Origin: Azotobacter paspali | Lineage (GTDB): Bacteria; Pseudomonadota; Gammaproteobacteria; Pseudomonadales; Pseudomonadaceae | Assembly: GCF_042434745.1 (NCBI RefSeq) | Contig: NZ_JBHLSS010000083.1 | Direction: 5' to 3' (one strand) | Length of the DNA: 16,446 nt | Part shown: positions 14,611-16,446 of the stretch, one piece after another | Position numbering within the stretch: position 1 is the first letter of the stretch | How the letters are laid out: every line of letters starts with the position of its first letter | The notes under the pieces: generated by a model | What the model was told of the DNA's origin: nothing | Databases searched by the model: none | The model's input: the letters and a program-made list of their open reading frames with translations, nothing else | Program-made: the position numbers and the translations under genes

Positions 14611-15792
14611 TCAGGGGCTGGTGGCGAACTTCAGGTCGGATGGCGACGGGAAGGGCAGGCTCTGGGTGATCCTGCCCGCCTTGCCGGTGTCTGGGTCGCG
14701 CTCCATGACGACGATCGCATTGCTGTTCTGGTTGGCGACCAGGATGAAGCGGCCGGTCGGATCGAAGGTGAATTCGCGCGGTTCTTCGCCCTGCACCGAA
14801 TGCCGCGAAACCACGCTGAGACGCCCATCGTCCGGATCGATCCGCAAGACCACCAGCTCGTTGGCGGTGCCGCGGTTGGTCGCGTAAAGGAAGCGGCCGT
14901 CCGGCGAGACATGCAGGGCGGCGGCCTTGCTCTGGCCCTGGAAGCCCTCGGCGGTGAGCGGGACGCTCTGCTTGAGCGTGAGTTTGCCGTCGGCATAGTC
15001 GAAGACAGCCACGCTTCCCTGCATCTCCAGGGTCAGGTAAGCCTGCTTGCCGTCCCGGCCGAACACCAGGTGACGAGGCCCCGAGCCTGGCGGCAGCTCG
15101 ACGAAGGGCTGCGCCTCGTTGGCGCTGAGTGGATGCTCGGGATGGGCCACCGGGTCGTAGCGGTAGACGTAGATCCTGTCGGCGCCGAGGTCCTGGGCGA
15201 ACACATAGCGCCCGTCCGGCGACTCGACCGCCGAATGCACGTGGGGCGACTGCTGGCGCTCGGGATGGGCCTGGCTAGCACGGTGGGTCTTGACTTGGCT
15301 GACTGGCTGGAGACGGCCGTCGGCATCCACCGGGATCACCACCAGGGTACCGCCCGGATCGGCCGCCACCGAATAGTTGGAGACGAACAGGTGCGTACCG
15401 TCGTGGCTGACGCTGAGGTGTGTCGTTTCGCTGCCGAGCGACTTCACCTCGTTGATCTTTTCCAAGCTGCCCTTGGTCGTGTCGACGCGGAAGGAGGTGA
15501 CGCGGCCGACGATGTCGAGCTGGCCCGGACCGTTCTCGTTGACTGCGAACAGATACTTGCGGTCGGGGGAAAAGGCCAGCCAACTGGGGTTTTCCGTTTT
15601 CACCACCTGCAGCGGCTCGCGGGAGAGGGTCCCGCTGCGGCTGTCGAAGTTGTGTATGTAGATGCCCTCGCTGGGGCCGGCGGTATAGCTGCCGATCCAC
15701 AGCGGATAGGTGTTTTCCGTCGCCATGCCGGCGAAGGGAAGGGCTGCGAGCAGGCAGACTGCAGCGGCACGCTGGGGTGTAGTTTTTGTCAT
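14611..15792 (-). CDS. Exported lactonase-family beta-propeller protein
   Basis: A 393-residue protein of the YbhE/Pgl-type lactonase family (seven-bladed beta-propeller; E. coli member is a 6-phosphogluconolactonase). Repeated propeller blades are visible as recurrent SPDGRYVFAQDLGADRIYVY, SPDGRFLYATNRGTANELVV and DPTGRFILVANQNSNAIVV elements. Unlike E. coli Pgl it begins with a signal peptide (AAAVCLLAALPFAGMA, cleavage near residue 24), so it acts in the periplasm, where 6-phosphogluconate metabolism does not occur; the substrate is unknown. Start ATG 15792 is placed at the signal peptide; the reading frame continues upstream to 16116 only through the MITE-like repeat. The stop is 23 bases from the convergent DUF2149 gene. 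I found no clear promoter in 15793-15880. Confidence 0.83.
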   Translation of the reverse strand: MTKTTPQRAAAVCLLAALPFAGMATENTYPLWIGSYTAGPSEGIYIHNFDSRSGTLSREPLQVVKTENPSWLAFSPDRKYLFAVNENGPGQLDIVGRVTSFRVDTTKGSLEKINEVKSLGSETTHLSVSHDGTHLFVSNYSVAADPGGTLVVIPVDADGRLQPVSQVKTHRASQAHPERQQSPHVHSAVESPDGRYVFAQDLGADRIYVYRYDPVAHPEHPLSANEAQPFVELPPGSGPRHLVFGRDGKQAYLTLEMQGSVAVFDYADGKLTLKQSVPLTAEGFQGQSKAAALHVSPDGRFLYATNRGTANELVVLRIDPDDGRLSVVSRHSVQGEEPREFTFDPTGRFILVANQNSNAIVVMERDPDTGKAGRITQSLPFPSPSDLKFATSP

Positions 15793-15880
15793 CTGGGGAA
15801 TTCGCCTTCGAAGTCTTGTTGTTGTGACCGGGTCGTGCGCCGGCGTTGGCCGGCGAATAAGTGGACGGAATGTCCTGCTA
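15793..15880. other. Lactonase upstream gap
   Basis: The 88 bases between the lactonase start and the repeat element contain a GCCGGCG/CGCCGGC dyad near 15839-15855 and otherwise no recognisable gene or confident promoter. The lactonase promoter should be here or within the repeat element. Confidence 0.4.
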
Positions 15881-16120
15881 GGGCGTGTCATCAATTGTTT
15901 CCCGCGTTGCCACAGAGCCTGTTTTGGCAGTGGGCGCGAGGAGAGAAGTCTGGTCATTCCAAACGAACGACGAGCAACGTCGCGCTGTGCCAAAACAGGC
16001 TTGTCCCTGCGGGTGGGGCCGCCCAGGTTGCGCCGGAAATGGGGCCATGCGGCGTTGCAGCCTTTGGCAAGGGAATGTTCCGGCGGCAACGCAACCGGGG
16101 AAACGATTGATGACACGCCC
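15881..16120. mobile_element. MITE-like element with 23-bp terminal inverted repeats
   Basis: GGGCGTGTCATCAAT at 15881-15895 begins a 23-base end (15881-15903) that matches the reverse complement of 16098-16120 at 22 of 23 positions; a further GCGTTGCC/GGCAACGC pair follows at 15904-15911 and 16085-16092. The element is 240 bp and is flanked by TA on both sides (15879-15880 and 16121-16122), consistent with a TA target duplication. A nested 14-bp perfect palindrome, AGCCTGTTTTGGCA (15916-15929) and TGCCAAAACAGGCT (15988-16001), lies inside. No transposase frame is present; long frames through it are artefacts. It is non-autonomous and would depend on an unseen transposase. Confidence 0.75.
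15916..16001. repeat. Nested 14-bp palindrome inside the MITE-like element
   Basis: AGCCTGTTTTGGCA and TGCCAAAACAGGCT are perfect inverted copies separated by 58 bases, and can fold a stem inside the larger element in either DNA strand or its RNA. Confidence 0.7.
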
Positions 16121-16121
16121 T

Positions 16122-16152
16122 AAGGATGGCATGGCCCGGACATGCCATCCTT
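16122..16152 (-). terminator. gpmI terminator hairpin abutting the MITE-like element
   Basis: AAGGATGGCATG (16122-16133) and CATGCCATCCTT (16141-16152) form a 12-bp perfect stem with a 7-base loop, located 20 bases after the gpmI stop. On the minus strand the stem is followed by only two T before the sequence of the repeat element begins; on the + strand four T follow. It is the likely gpmI terminator and possibly bidirectional. Confidence 0.6.
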
Positions 16153-16171
16153 TTCACCGTGGAGCCCAGCC

Positions 16172-16446
16172 TCAAGCCGGCTCGACCAGCGGCCGGCCGG
16201 TCATTTCCTGCGGCTGCGGCAGGTCGAGCAGCTTCAGTATGGTCGGCGCCACGTCGGCCAGCACGCCGCCTTCGCGGATGCGCAGCGCGCGCTTACCCAC
16301 GTAGATGAAGGGCACCGGCTCGCAGGTGTGTGCAGTGTGCGCTTGGCCGGTGCTTTCGTCCTGCATCTGCTCGACATTGCCGTGGTCGGCGGTGATCAGC
16401 GCCTCGCCGCCGACCTTCTCCAGCGCCGCGACGATGCGCCCGAGGC
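16172..16446 (-). CDS. gpmI: 2,3-bisphosphoglycerate-independent phosphoglycerate mutase, C-terminal part
   Basis: Only the last 90 codons are in the window; the gene continues off the right edge. GpmI interconverts 3- and 2-phosphoglycerate in glycolysis and gluconeogenesis, using two Mn ions. The metal-binding stretch ITADHGNVEQM and the following TGQAHTAHTCEPVPFIYVGK, with its conserved His residues, are diagnostic. The C-terminus (LADVAPTILKLLDLPQPQEM, then TGRPLV) is typical of the family. The stop is at 16172-16174, followed by the 16122-16152 hairpin. No irregularity is visible in the part seen. Confidence 0.95.
   Translation of the reverse strand, partial: LGRIVAALEKVGGEALITADHGNVEQMQDESTGQAHTAHTCEPVPFIYVGKRALRIREGGVLADVAPTILKLLDLPQPQEMTGRPLVEPA

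Noticed and set aside
14593..14612. GAGGC/GCCTC hairpin between DUF2149 and lactonase genes
   Set aside because: A 5-bp stem with a 10-base loop and no T run is expected by chance in this GC-rich sequence.
14245..16110. 621-codon frame opposite the lactonase gene
   Set aside because: It runs across DUF2149, the lactonase gene and the repeat element without any domain; the opposite-strand genes are well supported.
15793..16116. N-terminal extension of the lactonase frame
   Set aside because: It is translated from the MITE-like repeat and would mask the signal peptide starting at 15792.
1..16446. CRISPR array, tRNA, rRNA, phage or toxin-antitoxin genes
   Set aside because: I looked for regularly spaced repeats, tRNA-like cloverleaf ends and typical protein families and saw none.

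Overview
The window is high-GC chromosomal DNA from a gammaproteobacterium, almost certainly a Pseudomonas of the broad P. aeruginosa lineage. FimL (a twitching-motility and Vfr-pathway protein typical of that group), NudC, SohB, the CysI plus DUF934 pair, Cfa and GpmI all have a Pseudomonas-like character. From memory, the order fimL-nudC ... SCP2-phosphatase-sohB ... DUF934-cysI resembles the PA1822-PA1838 stretch of PAO1 with several genes missing. I could not run a database search.

Left part (1-5316). A strong terminator of an upstream gene is followed by fimL and nudC on the + strand. A convergent two-gene minus-strand unit follows (histidine phosphatase, then an SCP2 lipid-binding protein). 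The phosphatase is divergent from sohB, a membrane-anchored S49 protease gene closed by a strong terminator. Centre (5330-9081). Sulfite reductase cysI and its DUF934 partner overlap by 17 bases on the minus strand. Upstream of them, also on the minus strand, cfa is followed 11 bases later by a small DUF2970 membrane protein. Both groups look like housekeeping or stress functions: sulfur assimilation and membrane-lipid modification.

Right part (about 9265-14587). This is the most interesting section. A cobalamin riboswitch precedes a three-gene operon: a CobN-type chelatase large subunit carrying a Sec signal peptide and a C-terminal membrane anchor, a miniature TolQ/ExbB-like channel protein, and a DUF2149 protein resembling the N-terminal part of ExbD with its key Asp. 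The sequence suggests an envelope-located, B12-regulated CobN machine that could draw on the proton-motive force rather than on the cytosolic AAA+ ATPases of canonical chelatases. No CobS/CobT, ChlI/ChlD or TonB receptor gene is present in the window.

Right end (14611-16446). A convergent gene encodes an exported seven-bladed propeller (lactonase family) protein. Upstream of it is a 240-bp MITE-like element with near-perfect 23-bp terminal inverted repeats and a nested 14-bp palindrome. The 3' end of gpmI, running off the window, follows with its terminator hairpin abutting the element.
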